Assembly (NCBI RefSeq): GCF_900142915.1
Contig: NZ_FRCM01000004.1
Location: 657,649 to 721,648 of the forward strand
DNA: 64,000 nucleotides
Reading direction: 5' to 3'
DNA from: Mucilaginibacter sp. OK098
GTDB lineage: Bacteria; Bacteroidota; Bacteroidia; Sphingobacteriales; Sphingobacteriaceae
Part shown: positions 15,894-25,215 of the stretch, piece by piece
Layout of the letters: the number at the start of each line of letters is the position of its first letter
Numbering within the stretch: the stretch's first letter is position 1
Notes under the pieces: model-generated
The model's input: the letters and a program-made list of their open reading frames with translations, nothing else
The model's database searches: none
What the model was told of the DNA's origin: nothing
Translations under genes and position numbers: made by a program

Positions 15894-17234
15894 TTAATTC
15901 AGCGCCGGGCTCTGGAAGTTCAGTTTCTTCAAACCGTTCTTCACTTCGGGGCAGCTCATAAACAGGTTCCAGATCAGGCCGCTGCGGTAATTTTCAATCA
16001 TTACCACAATGGGTCCCTCATCTATCGCAAGATACGACTTTGCATACCAATTATGCGATTCGCTGAAAGCATCTGTAAAGCCATAATCGCCCCAGATCTT
16101 ATCGCCCATGTCATAATAAAAATGACGAAGCGCCTTCATAGAATATTCAGGTGTATAAGGGAATGCCGATAATGCAGCAGTTGGTGTTATTACGCCCAGG
16201 TCGTTATTTGGTGCATGGGCATTATAGCCTTCAAAGTTATCGCTTGCGGTAAGTCCCCAGCAGTTTTCACCATAGCCTTTAAACTTTTTAGGGTTATCAA
16301 CGCAATAATCATGATTAATGAGGGTATGGTTTAAATTCTGCTCCCAGTAATCGGCATATTGATCCTTCAAACCTTTAGGATTAAGCGCCTGGAAAGTATA
16401 TTGCGAAAAGAAAAGCGGGCCGCCATAAGGGAATCCTAATGGCAATTTATGACCGTAATAAGTTTTACCATTCTTAAAAAAATCGCCTTGCGCCCATCCG
16501 TCGTGATAAACACTCGCGCTAACGGGGTACCTGTCTGCAGATGCCGCCAAAACGTAAGTGATCAGACATTCGTTAAAACCACGAATAGCAAAATTCATAG
16601 CCCAGCCATTATTTGGCGACCAATGCCAGTACAAGTTTGGCCTACCTTCATGGGTAAACCAGTTCCATTCCATCTCACTCCATAAACCGTTTATTATATC
16701 GCGGATGTGCTTCTCCTTTTGGTTATCAGCATTAAAATATTGCCGGGCGCATAACAGCCCTTCAAACAGGTAGGATGTTTCTACAATATCGGCTCCATCA
16801 TCCTTACGGCCAAAAGGGATCACCTTGCCGGTTGCGCCATTAAGCCAATGTGGAAACGCACCATGAAAAGAATCGGCCTTGTTTAAAAATAGCAACATCT
16901 TCAGCATCCGGTTAACCGCCTGCTCATGGCTGATCCACTTGCGGTGATCGGCAACTATCATGGCCATAATGCCAAAGCCCGAGCCACCTGTGGTAACTAC
17001 CTCGGGTCCGTAATCAAATGCTATATTACTTCGTTCGCGGGCAAGGCCGCTGATCGGATGGCCAAAATCCCAGAAATAACGAAAAGTTTGCCGCTGTACC
17101 ACATCAAGCAAAGCACTATCCGTAAGGTTTTTAATTATTCCTACAGGTTTAATGCTATCTTCTTTTGTGGCAACAGGTTGCGCCGCAGCATAAGCGGACA
17201 ATAATATTAAAAAGGGAAATAGTAGTTTCTTCAT
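15894..17234 (-). CDS. GH144-like glucanase (glucoamylase-fold, PF10091)
   Basis: A 446-residue exported protein of the Glycoamylase family PF10091; characterised members in GH144 are endo-beta-1,2-glucanases. Signal peptide ~1-18 (AYAAAQ). An (alpha/alpha)6-barrel follows, with family segments QTFRYFWDFGHPISGLARERS, GGSGFGIMAMIVADHRKWI, FGRKDDGADIVETSYLFEG, NCWGLTASDNFEGY and YAKSYLAIDEGPIVVMIEN. The last carries the acidic pair usually conserved in this fold. It is paralogous to the next gene and probably co-transcribed. Assignment to beta-1,2-glucan rests on family membership, not on diagnostic residues. Confidence 0.85.
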   Translation of the reverse strand: MKKLLFPFLILLSAYAAAQPVATKEDSIKPVGIIKNLTDSALLDVVQRQTFRYFWDFGHPISGLARERSNIAFDYGPEVVTTGGSGFGIMAMIVADHRKWISHEQAVNRMLKMLLFLNKADSFHGAFPHWLNGATGKVIPFGRKDDGADIVETSYLFEGLLCARQYFNADNQKEKHIRDIINGLWSEMEWNWFTHEGRPNLYWHWSPNNGWAMNFAIRGFNECLITYVLAASADRYPVSASVYHDGWAQGDFFKNGKTYYGHKLPLGFPYGGPLFFSQYTFQALNPKGLKDQYADYWEQNLNHTLINHDYCVDNPKKFKGYGENCWGLTASDNFEGYNAHAPNNDLGVITPTAALSAFPYTPEYSMKALRHFYYDMGDKIWGDYGFTDAFSESHNWYAKSYLAIDEGPIVVMIENYRSGLIWNLFMSCPEVKNGLKKLNFQSPALN

Positions 17235-17269
17235 TAGTTTAATTGTTCAGTTTGTGTTAACCATGGGCA

Positions 17270-17374
17270 TTTATTCGCCTCACCTAAATCCTCTCCAAGG
17301 GAGGGGGCTTTAACTTCGCCCGTTTTGACTTCATCTTCTCATCCGCACATCAGCATATTCGCACATCCGCACAT
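17270..17374. repeat. CCTCTCCAAGGGAGGG element and GTGCGGAT-type word array
   Basis: ACCTAAATCCTCTCCAAGGG at 17282-17301 resembles a widespread Bacteroidota spacer repeat. From 17340 to 17374 an array of ATCCGCACATC words runs up to the stop codon of the neighbouring gene. The complement of these words reappears inside the ATPase gene at 62938-62985. Confidence 0.75.
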
Positions 17375-17376
17375 TG

Positions 17377-19050
17377 TTATAATTTCGGGCTGGTAAATCC
17401 CAAACCCTTCATTCCTGTTTTTATTTCGGGGCAGCTCATAAATAAGTTCCATAATAAGCCGCTCCTGTAGTTCTCTGTCATTACAATAATTGGCCCTTCA
17501 TCAATAGCAAGGTATGAATCGGCAAACCAAACATTGGTTAAATTAAAGGCGTCATAAAATCCATATTGTCCCCAGGTTTTATCGCCCAGCTTGTAATAAA
17601 AGAATTTTAAAGCCTGCATTGATTGTACGGGAGTATACGGCAACGATGCAATTGCGGCGGTTGGTGCAATTACGCCCACATCATTAGTTGGCGAGCTTGC
17701 AGTATAGCCGTCCTGGATATCGCTGGCAGTAAGTCCCCAGCAATCAGCGCTGTAACCATTATAGGTTTTAGGATTGGCTACGCAATAGTTATAGTTTATC
17801 ATGGTGTGCGCCTTGTTCTGCACATCATAGCTTGCGTAGGCATCTGCCAAACTGTTAGGATCTATCCCCAAAAATGAATACTGCGCAAAAAACAGCGGAC
17901 CACCCAGTGCCGGGCCTAGCGGCAGTTTAACGCCATAGTACGTATTTCCGTTTTTTATGCCGCCGTTAAGCGCCCAGCCATTATCGTAAACATTTTTTGG
18001 GATAGCATGCGTGGTTGATGATGCAGCCAAAACATACGTTATCAACGCTTCGTCCCATCCGTTAACCTGCATATTGGTTGACCATGCGTAATTAGGGCTC
18101 CAATGCCAGAACAGCGTATTCTGGTTATTTTGCCTGAACCAATCCCACTCTACATTGCTCCAAAGGGTATTAATATCAGTTCTTAAACCAGTCTCGGCAG
18201 CGCTTGCTCCATTAAAATATTGGCGTGCGGTTAAAAGCCCCTGCGTCAGGTAAGCTGTTTCAACCAAATCGGCGCCATCGTCCTGTGCGCTAAAGGGAAC
18301 AACTGCCCCGGTAGCACCGTTCATCCAATGGGGGAACGCCCCATGAAAGCTTTGTGCCGTATTTTTCAGGAAGGATACCATCTTTTGCATCCGCGCCAAA
18401 CCATCGGCCCTGGTTATAAAATTACGATTGATTCCGGCAACAATAGCCATAACGCCAAAGCCTGTGCCCCCAGTGGTTACTACATCACCGGAGGTATTGC
18501 GCTCGCGCGCCAGGCCGCTTGTGGGATGTCCAAAATCCCAGAAATATTTTAGCGTTTGTTTCTCTACAAGATCGAGTAACTGATCGTCAGAAACTACCGG
18601 AAATTTATTGGTTGAATCAATAGCGGTGGTTAGCTGCACAGTTATTGCCGATTGCAATGATCCGTTTTTTGATGATTGCAGATCTGTTGAAATCGCCAGT
18701 GCATATTGTGTTATCGGCTGCAATGAAATCGGGCTGATAACAATTGTACTGTCGTTATTCTCATAGGTAGCGCTATAGGTAGTTATCACACCTGTTTTAG
18801 TTTTTAAGCTAACACCATTTGCTACTGAAGTGTGGTTTACAGGTGCAGTGAATGAAATTTTTATAACCGGCTTGATATTTACATTGGTGTAATTAAACCC
18901 ATTATAAAGGCCGTTAACTTTTAGTGAGTTATAGCTAAATGATGCCGGAGGATTTGTACTTGACAGCGATGGTGCAGGCTGATTTTGTTTACCACACGAT
19001 ATAAATATCATCAACATCACAATTCCCCAATAAATTTTAATATACCGCAT
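17377..19050 (-). CDS. GH144-like glucanase lipoprotein with N-terminal Ig-like domain
   Basis: A 557-residue paralogue of the preceding enzyme with an extra N-terminal module. The lipobox ends at Cys19 (MIFISC), so it is a lipoprotein and likely surface-exposed. Residues ~35-145 form a Big_5/Ig-like domain (ISFTAPVNHTSVANGVSLK ... YALAIST). The catalytic barrel (~155-555) repeats the family blocks QTLKYFWDFGHPTSGLARER, DDGADLVETAYLTQG, DCWGLTASD and ADSYLAIDEGPIIVMTEN. A lipid-anchored plus a soluble copy suggests cutting at the surface followed by further cutting in the periplasm (inference). The order SusC-SusD-LamG-this gene argues for one operon. Confidence 0.86.
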   Translation of the reverse strand: MRYIKIYWGIVMLMIFISCGKQNQPAPSLSSTNPPASFSYNSLKVNGLYNGFNYTNVNIKPVIKISFTAPVNHTSVANGVSLKTKTGVITTYSATYENNDSTIVISPISLQPITQYALAISTDLQSSKNGSLQSAITVQLTTAIDSTNKFPVVSDDQLLDLVEKQTLKYFWDFGHPTSGLARERNTSGDVVTTGGTGFGVMAIVAGINRNFITRADGLARMQKMVSFLKNTAQSFHGAFPHWMNGATGAVVPFSAQDDGADLVETAYLTQGLLTARQYFNGASAAETGLRTDINTLWSNVEWDWFRQNNQNTLFWHWSPNYAWSTNMQVNGWDEALITYVLAASSTTHAIPKNVYDNGWALNGGIKNGNTYYGVKLPLGPALGGPLFFAQYSFLGIDPNSLADAYASYDVQNKAHTMINYNYCVANPKTYNGYSADCWGLTASDIQDGYTASSPTNDVGVIAPTAAIASLPYTPVQSMQALKFFYYKLGDKTWGQYGFYDAFNLTNVWFADSYLAIDEGPIIVMTENYRSGLLWNLFMSCPEIKTGMKGLGFTSPKL

Positions 19051-19139
19051 GCCTGGATCAAATACCTGATGGCTTTTTGTTAAAGTTTAAAATAGAGGCT
19101 GCCCGGATTACCCGGACAACCTCACAATCAATCAACTGT

Positions 19140-19994
19140 TTATCTTCCGGCATTTTCAAGGCTGTACAGCGCAGAGACGTTGCCAGCCGACAACGCACTG
19201 TTATAAACCCTAACCTGGTCTGTCCCTCCTGTATTGAAACTTGCCCAACCCTGTGCATCGCTGCCTTTTGTCTGGCTCGGAGTTGTCATAAACTGTACAC
19301 AACCAAATACCACTTTACCTACATTTTGAAATGTCAGCGGTCCGGTCAATTTATTTACAGTAGCCGCCGTATTTAAATTTCCATTCACATACAATGAACA
19401 CTTTCCATCAGTTTCGTTATATGAAACAGCTATATTAACCCATTTGTTAAATAAATTGGGTACATTATCAACAGCGAAAGTAAAGTCACCACCATTTTGA
19501 GACATGTGAACCCGCACTTTACCATTGGTGTTATCGCTTCCGTTTTCAAAAAACATATCGATATTTCCCCAGAAATTCATTGTATTAGCAAGGCTAAAAA
19601 AACCAATAATTCCAACCGATGGCGGAGGTGTATTAACCCATGTGCTAATGGTAAAGCTATGCAGGTTTGCCAAAGCAGGCGATGCATCACTTAATACATA
19701 ACCGTTCAGTGCGCCTTTTAAACCTTTTCCTTTTGCAATACCATCGCCAAATGACGTACTGGTTGCAACGCCTACCGTACCTGAAACGCTGTCAATAAGC
19801 GAATTATTGAAAGCCCAGTAAGCTACCAGGTTTGTAGGGTTAATATCCTTTGATTTACTGTACCCATTATAGCTTGGCAGAGGTTTTACCGGCGCGTATG
19901 ATTTTGCATCAAAACCTTTTTGGCATGAGGATATGGTGAAAACTACAGCAGCTGCCGTAGCACCTGCTATAAATATATTTTTTATTGTTCTCAT
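19140..19994 (-). CDS. LamG-domain lipoprotein, putative glycan-binding SusE/F-position protein
   Basis: A 284-residue lipoprotein (lipobox Cys24, FTISSC). After a short linker the rest is a concanavalin A-like LamG_3 beta-sandwich: LVAYWAFNNSLIDSVSG, FTISTWVNTPPPS, WVNIAVSYNETDGKCSLYVNG and TDQVRVYNSALSAGNVSALY are typical strands. It occupies the place that SusE/SusF-type surface glycan-binding proteins have after susD, and such a role is inferred. No catalytic residues are expected in this fold. It lies 23 nt after susD and 89 nt before the next gene. Confidence 0.85.
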   Translation of the reverse strand: MRTIKNIFIAGATAAAVVFTISSCQKGFDAKSYAPVKPLPSYNGYSKSKDINPTNLVAYWAFNNSLIDSVSGTVGVATSTSFGDGIAKGKGLKGALNGYVLSDASPALANLHSFTISTWVNTPPPSVGIIGFFSLANTMNFWGNIDMFFENGSDNTNGKVRVHMSQNGGDFTFAVDNVPNLFNKWVNIAVSYNETDGKCSLYVNGNLNTAATVNKLTGPLTFQNVGKVVFGCVQFMTTPSQTKGSDAQGWASFNTGGTDQVRVYNSALSAGNVSALYSLENAGR

Positions 19995-20017
19995 CTCTTT
20001 ATATTTTTTAATAATAA

Positions 20018-21499
20018 TTAATAGTTAGGATTTTGAACTAAGGTACCTGCGCTTAAATCAATTTCATTTTGCGGCAAAGGCCAAACCTCGTTCTTGCCTG
20101 CCGTAAATCCTCTTGGGCCAAAAACTTCTACGCCTCTTCCCTGGCGGATCACATCAAAGTAACGATCAAACTCTAAAGCCAGCTCCACTCTTCTTTCGTT
20201 ATAAATTGCAGTACGCAATGCTGCCGGATCAGTAGTAGTTACCTTTGGCAATATTGCATTGTTACCAGCCCTTGCACGCGCCCTAACCTGCTCTAAGGGT
20301 ATAAGTGCAGCGGCCGCATTACCCAGCTCATTATTAGCTTCTGCATTCATTAATAATACATCGGCATAACGCAGGGCAATTTTGTTTTGCTGACAACCTT
20401 CGTTATAACCAGAAACATATAAGCTAAAAGGCACATATGATTTTTGATTGTACATACTACTATTCCCGTTTGATGGTATAACATCACCTTCAGGAGTGGT
20501 TTCGCCCCTGAAAATTATAGTTGCGTCTTTTCGTGGGTCGCCCGTTTCATAAGCAGCAACAAGGCTTGCACTGGGAACGTTAAAGCCCCAGCCGCCCCCG
20601 GTTGACCCATCAACACCCTGTACCTGTGAGTATTGCGAGTTTGATGCGTTGGGGTTGTTTGGAACCAGCGCACACTGAATTTCAAATACCGACTCCGAAT
20701 TATTTTTGTTGTTGGTTCTGAACAGCTGTTCATAGTTTGGAAACAATGAATAACCTAAACCCATTACCAAGTTGGTGTAGTTTAGTACATCGCTCCATTT
20801 TTTCTGGTACATAGCCGCTTTGGCATGCAGCGCTAATGCAGCTCCTTTGGTAACTCTACCGATATCGGCAGCAGCGTACGATTGTGGCAATACTGCGGCA
20901 GCATCAGTCAGATCCGTTTCAATTGCAGCCCATACCTGTGCTTTAGGTGTACGCGGAATATTATATTCGGATGCGCCTTTTGGAACATGTAAACGCAATG
21001 GTACATCCCCAAAAGCCCTTACTAACCTGAAATAGGCCCATGCTCTCACAAATTTTGCCTCTGCAAGGTATCTTGCTTTTAACGTAGCGTCCATGCTGAT
21101 GCCTGGTACATTGTCTAAAACCTGGTTGGCAAAATTGATAGTTTTATACTCGCCACCCCAAAAATCAGAGATCTGGCCCTCGCCTGAATTTGCTGTAAAA
21201 TTGTGAAAATCGTTCATAAATGACGCATCAACAGCGGTACTGCCTTTTAACACATCGTCTGATCCCATGCTTTCAACTGCTATGGGCGCAAAAGCAATAT
21301 TGGTCCATTCATGCAGGTTGGCATACATAGCACTAACTGCTTTGGTAGCGTCATCCTGGGTTTTCCAAAATTGTGAAGCTGCCGTATTACCTGCGGGGTT
21401 TACGTCCAAAAAGCTCTTTTTACAGCCCTGGAATATTATTATCGATACAAGAAAGCTTATCCCAAGTGCTTTCTGCAATATTTTCTTACTATTCTTCAT
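20018..21499 (-). CDS. SusD/RagB family nutrient-binding outer membrane lipoprotein
   Basis: A 493-residue SusD-like lipoprotein (lipobox Cys26, IFQGC, then KKSFLDVNPAGN). It forms the lid of the SusCD transporter and binds the glycan at the cell surface. The TPR-rich N-terminal half (AEAKFVRAWAYFRLVRAFGDVPL) and the C-terminal RagB domain (IALRYADVLLMNAEA; YNERRVELALEFDRYFDVIRQG) are both conserved. It starts 11 nt after susC, consistent with one transcript. Confidence 0.97.
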   Translation of the reverse strand: MKNSKKILQKALGISFLVSIIIFQGCKKSFLDVNPAGNTAASQFWKTQDDATKAVSAMYANLHEWTNIAFAPIAVESMGSDDVLKGSTAVDASFMNDFHNFTANSGEGQISDFWGGEYKTINFANQVLDNVPGISMDATLKARYLAEAKFVRAWAYFRLVRAFGDVPLRLHVPKGASEYNIPRTPKAQVWAAIETDLTDAAAVLPQSYAAADIGRVTKGAALALHAKAAMYQKKWSDVLNYTNLVMGLGYSLFPNYEQLFRTNNKNNSESVFEIQCALVPNNPNASNSQYSQVQGVDGSTGGGWGFNVPSASLVAAYETGDPRKDATIIFRGETTPEGDVIPSNGNSSMYNQKSYVPFSLYVSGYNEGCQQNKIALRYADVLLMNAEANNELGNAAAALIPLEQVRARARAGNNAILPKVTTTDPAALRTAIYNERRVELALEFDRYFDVIRQGRGVEVFGPRGFTAGKNEVWPLPQNEIDLSAGTLVQNPNY

Positions 21500-21510
21500 C
21501 GTTATTCAAA

Positions 21511-24500
21511 TTAAAAAGTAACGTTAACACCAAAATTATAAGTAGCAAACAATGGATATACATCTGCATCTATACCCTTATTACCTACCGCGCCGCCAAT
21601 TTCAGGCGTAAAACCTTTATACCCAAATATGTTTATTGCGTTTTGGGCATTTGCGTAAAACCTTATTTTTTGCACTCCATATTTTTTTAACGAATTGCCC
21701 GGTAAAGTATAGCCTAACTGGGCATTTCTCACCCGGAAATAAGCTCCGCTTTCAACAAAAAATGTATTTGGTTTTGAATTATCGTTTGAACCAATGTTTG
21801 TTGAAGGATAAGTATTGGAGGTACCGGCACCATGCCAGCGATGATCGTAAAAATCTTGTGTGAAGTTTTCATTTGCAAAGCGGTAACCAATATTGGCATT
21901 ATATACATCAACATCGGCAACACCCTGCAGATCTATTGCCAAATCAAACTGCTTGTAGGTAAACGCGGTATTAAATCCGTAACTGATCTTTGGGTTAGGG
22001 TTACCTATTACAGTTCTGTCGCGGGTATCAATTGAATGATCTCCATTCAGATCCTGGTAAATAAAATCTCCCGGTTGCGCATTTTTTTGGTTTGAAGCGG
22101 CAACTTCAGCTGCTGTTTGAAAAACTCCGGTAACCTTATAGCCATAAAACTCACCTATTGGCTCACCAACAACAGTCCGGGTAGCTAAATTACCGTTAAC
22201 AATGCCGGTACCGCCACTGTATATTGGGTTTTTACCACTTAGCACGCTAAGTACTTTATTAGTGTTTACACCTAAATTACCACTAAATGAGTATGAAAAA
22301 TCTCTAGTCGGCTGATCTTTCCAGCTCAATACAAACTCAAAGCCTTTATTTTGGATGGTGGCCTGGTTACCGATAATTGAACCGCTGTTTGTACCTACTG
22401 ATGCCAGGATGGGAATTGCAAATATAGCATCCTCTGTTTTCCTGTTGTAGTAATCGGCTTCAAATGATAACCTGTTGTGTAAAAATGCGCCCTCGATACC
22501 AAAATCGCTTGATACTCCTTTTTCCCAAACAATAAAGGGTGGTACAACAGTATTTATACTTGCGCCCTGGGTAGGTACCTGCGGATTACCAAAAATTGCT
22601 GTAAGGTATGGATCGGCAGATACGGTTTGAATTGATGGATTTATCGGCACTACTGAGTTACCAACTTTACCCCAGCTTCCGCGCAGCTTTAAGTTATCAA
22701 AAATATGCTGATCTTTCATAAACTGCTCGTTGGTTATTACCCAGCCGCCGCCTATTGAAGGGAACCAACCATAAGGATTAGGGAAAAACTGCGAAGCTCC
22801 GTCACGGCGGATGGAAGCATTCAATAAATACTTATCCTGGAAAGAATAATTTATTCGTCCGAATTGCGATAATGTACGTGTATGGATCTGATCACCAGGT
22901 GTAGGTATAAAAGCTACTGCTGCTCCATCAGGAAATGCCGTATGCAAATTACCGCTTGAAGTGTAAGGCACGTTATCAGCTGCTGCTTTATTCTGGAAAT
23001 TGCGCGTATTTTGAGCGCTGTAGCCAACCAATGCAGTTAACTTATGATCTTTAATCTTATAATCGTAAGTAAGTGTATTTTCCCAGATCCAGTTACGGGT
23101 ATCGTTATGAGTAATGCCTAAATTTGAGACGGTTCTGTTTTGGGCAATAGTTGCTTTATAGACCGGTAGGTAAACCCTTGCTTCCGTCTGGCCAATATCA
23201 CCGCCAAAACTTGTTCTGAATTTTAAGTTTTTCAAGATGGCCAGCTCAGCATGTACATCGCCTGTTAAACGATGGTTTGTTGTTTTTGAGTTGGTGAAAT
23301 CTAAAGTGGCTTCGGGATTAAAGTTATTTCCATTACCTGTGCCATAATCAGCAGGATCGCCATAAGTGCCGTCCTTATAAAATACAGGCAATGTTGGGGC
23401 TGCTGCATACAACTGGTGAAAAATACCGCCCGGGATGTCATTCGATTTGCTGAACAACCCGTTTGCGCTATAGCCAATTTTAAGCGCCTTTACCGGTGTA
23501 AAGTCATTGGCAAAGTGAAGTGTATAACGCTTATAATTATTATTGCGAACAAGTCCGTCCTGGTCTAAGTAACCAAACGAGTAATCATAAGTTACTTTAT
23601 CAGTGCCACCACTTAATGAAACCTGGTGGTTAGTAACAAATGCATTTCTTAAGATCTGGCCATACCAGTCGGTTCCTTTTCCAAAGCTGGCAGGGTTATC
23701 AAATAAAGGCGGCTTAACATCGCCTGGCGCAACACCATGGTTACTGTAGCCAACCAGTTCATTAACAGCAGTTGCATATTCAGTAGCATCGGCCATTTTC
23801 ACCCCGTTGGTAGCTGCCTGCCAACCGGCGTAACCGTTATAGTTTACAACGGGTCTTCCTTTTACGCCATGTTTTGTGGTAATAAGCACCACGCCATTTG
23901 CAGCACGTACGCCATAAATAGCAGTACTTGATGCATCTTTTAATATAGTAACGTTTTCAATATCATTATTATTTAAAAAGCTGATATCGCTGTACCAGGT
24001 TCCGTCAACAACAAACAGAGGGCTTACATTACCATATATTGTACCCAAACCGCGGATACTGATCAGTGGTGATGAACCCGGTGTACCGTTATTGGTAATA
24101 TTTACTCCAGAAACCTTACCCTGCAATGCGCTTAATGCATTGGTTGATGCCTGTTTCGAAACTTCGACACCTTTTACTGAAGATACTGAACCGGTATTAT
24201 CAAGCTTACGCTGGGTACCATAGCCAATTACTACAACCTGCTGCAGTTCGCTGGCTTGAGCCAGTAATTTAACGTTTAATTCGGTTTGTCCATTTACCGC
24301 AATTTGTTGGGTTGCATACCCAATGTATGTAAATGTTAATGTTGATCCGGAAGGCGCTGCCAGGGTGTAGGCTCCGTTTACGTCGGTTTGAGTACCTGTT
24401 GATGTTCCTTTAACTGATACGCTAACACCTATAAGTGTTTCGCCTGTGGTTGCATCGGTAACTTTACCTTTTATAGTAGAGTTTTGTGCAAACGCTGTAT

Positions 24501-24555
24501 TAATAAAAAAGAAAAATAACAGTACTAACCCTGAGATTGTAAAAATTCTCTTCAT
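21511..24555 (-). CDS. SusC/RagA family TonB-linked outer membrane transporter
   Basis: A 1014-residue SusC-type receptor importing oligosaccharides with TonB energy. Signal peptide ~1-23 is followed by a carboxypeptidase D regulatory-like domain (~28-112), then a VVVIGYGTQRK TonB-box region. The plug domain (~125-235) contains LQGKVSGVNITNNGTPGS, SIRGLGTIYGN and ILKDASSTAIYGVRAANGV. The rest is a 22-strand barrel ending in NFGVNVTF with a terminal phenylalanine. No N-terminal STN domain is present, so anti-sigma signalling is not expected and control more likely comes from the regulator at 25216-28104. First gene of the locus. Confidence 0.97.
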   Translation of the reverse strand: MKRIFTISGLVLLFFFFINTAFAQNSTIKGKVTDATTGETLIGVSVSVKGTSTGTQTDVNGAYTLAAPSGSTLTFTYIGYATQQIAVNGQTELNVKLLAQASELQQVVVIGYGTQRKLDNTGSVSSVKGVEVSKQASTNALSALQGKVSGVNITNNGTPGSSPLISIRGLGTIYGNVSPLFVVDGTWYSDISFLNNNDIENVTILKDASSTAIYGVRAANGVVLITTKHGVKGRPVVNYNGYAGWQAATNGVKMADATEYATAVNELVGYSNHGVAPGDVKPPLFDNPASFGKGTDWYGQILRNAFVTNHQVSLSGGTDKVTYDYSFGYLDQDGLVRNNNYKRYTLHFANDFTPVKALKIGYSANGLFSKSNDIPGGIFHQLYAAAPTLPVFYKDGTYGDPADYGTGNGNNFNPEATLDFTNSKTTNHRLTGDVHAELAILKNLKFRTSFGGDIGQTEARVYLPVYKATIAQNRTVSNLGITHNDTRNWIWENTLTYDYKIKDHKLTALVGYSAQNTRNFQNKAAADNVPYTSSGNLHTAFPDGAAVAFIPTPGDQIHTRTLSQFGRINYSFQDKYLLNASIRRDGASQFFPNPYGWFPSIGGGWVITNEQFMKDQHIFDNLKLRGSWGKVGNSVVPINPSIQTVSADPYLTAIFGNPQVPTQGASINTVVPPFIVWEKGVSSDFGIEGAFLHNRLSFEADYYNRKTEDAIFAIPILASVGTNSGSIIGNQATIQNKGFEFVLSWKDQPTRDFSYSFSGNLGVNTNKVLSVLSGKNPIYSGGTGIVNGNLATRTVVGEPIGEFYGYKVTGVFQTAAEVAASNQKNAQPGDFIYQDLNGDHSIDTRDRTVIGNPNPKISYGFNTAFTYKQFDLAIDLQGVADVDVYNANIGYRFANENFTQDFYDHRWHGAGTSNTYPSTNIGSNDNSKPNTFFVESGAYFRVRNAQLGYTLPGNSLKKYGVQKIRFYANAQNAINIFGYKGFTPEIGGAVGNKGIDADVYPLFATYNFGVNVTF

Positions 24556-24651
24556 AGTGGTTAATTAAATTTTAAGAAAGTAGGATTAAAAAAATTGGTT
24601 TTTTTGTAGGTCGAAGTTGGTGAGATAATACAGTTTTAACAAAAAATATAA

Positions 24652-24823
24652 CTCTACATTATTACATCACACTAAAAAATACCTGCTCATTAAAATTATT
24701 AATTCTTTATAAATAACTTATAATCAATAATTTATGCTAATGTAGTGTATTATTTACATACTACACCCGGGCATTGACTACTACTACATTCAAAATAAGG
24801 TATGAGAGGTAATGATGTAGTGT
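24652..24823. promoter_or_regulatory. cluster of TGTAGT/ACTACA sites upstream of susC
   Basis: In the AT-rich leader of the locus, TGTAGT (24741-24746) and ACTACA (24760-24765) form an inverted pair with a 13-nt spacer. Further copies are CTACTACTACATT (24778-24790) and TGTAGTGT (24816-24823). Related CTACATTATTACATC words occur at 24653. The sites lie 100-270 nt before the SusC start, where a PUL regulator would bind. Binding is inferred. Between 24556 and 24650 I see only an AT-rich leader. Confidence 0.45.
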
Positions 24824-24925
24824 TACAACTCGATGAGAAACTCAACAAGGTTTTTATCATGCTCCGGATTAAGCTTTTTGCTCAATCTGTAGCGGCGGAA
24901 CCCGACACTGCGAAGGGAATTTTAC
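24823..24925 (-). pseudogene. remnant of a second propeller/LuxR regulator (C-terminus only)
   Basis: The minus strand encodes a decayed copy of the last ~33 codons of the regulator at 25216-28104, including its EHDKNLVEFLIEL end and a stop codon at the same place. Upstream of that, RRYRLSKKLN is still readable, but a stop interrupts the recognition-helix region and similarity ends. About 80% of bases match over the first 90 nt (by eye). It is evidence of a former tandem regulator gene or of a partial duplication. Confidence 0.8.
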
Positions 24926-25010
24926 AAGAGAGTTATAAAGCTATATTTTATAGTGTGGTTTTAACCTACCCGTTATGCTTTGAAACTTGAGCATAGCTTT
25001 TCCTTTCAAA

Positions 25011-25190
25011 TCAATTATTAAAATTTTCCCATATAGATTTATTGGGATCAAGTGTTATATATTTCCCCTCACCAACCTGTTTTTTACTTTCCATAATTTT
25101 AGCAACAAAATCAGGGTTGTAAGGGCTTCCTTCTTTTTCTGAATTAACTTTCACTGCTGCAGTTAATTTCGTTTTACTTTTAAAATGCAT
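25011..25190 (-). CDS. small DUF2683-like putative antitoxin
   Basis: A 59-codon ORF, ATG at 25190, TGA at 25011. The C-terminal half SPYNPDFVAKIMESKKQV followed by EGKYITLDPNKSIWENF closely resembles the end of DUF2683-type antitoxins of Bacteroidota (pattern YNPEFVAKI-S---EGK----D---IWE). The N-terminal half (MHFKSKTKLTAAVKVN) is shorter than the usual family N-terminus and may be degenerate, so this could be a relic. No RelE/ParE-like toxin is next to it. It lies between the regulator remnant and the intact regulator, suggesting insertion or rearrangement at this place. Confidence 0.5.
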   Translation of the reverse strand: MHFKSKTKLTAAVKVNSEKEGSPYNPDFVAKIMESKKQVGEGKYITLDPNKSIWENFNN

Positions 25191-25215
25191 AATCGGTGTT
25201 CTTAAATAAATTCCA

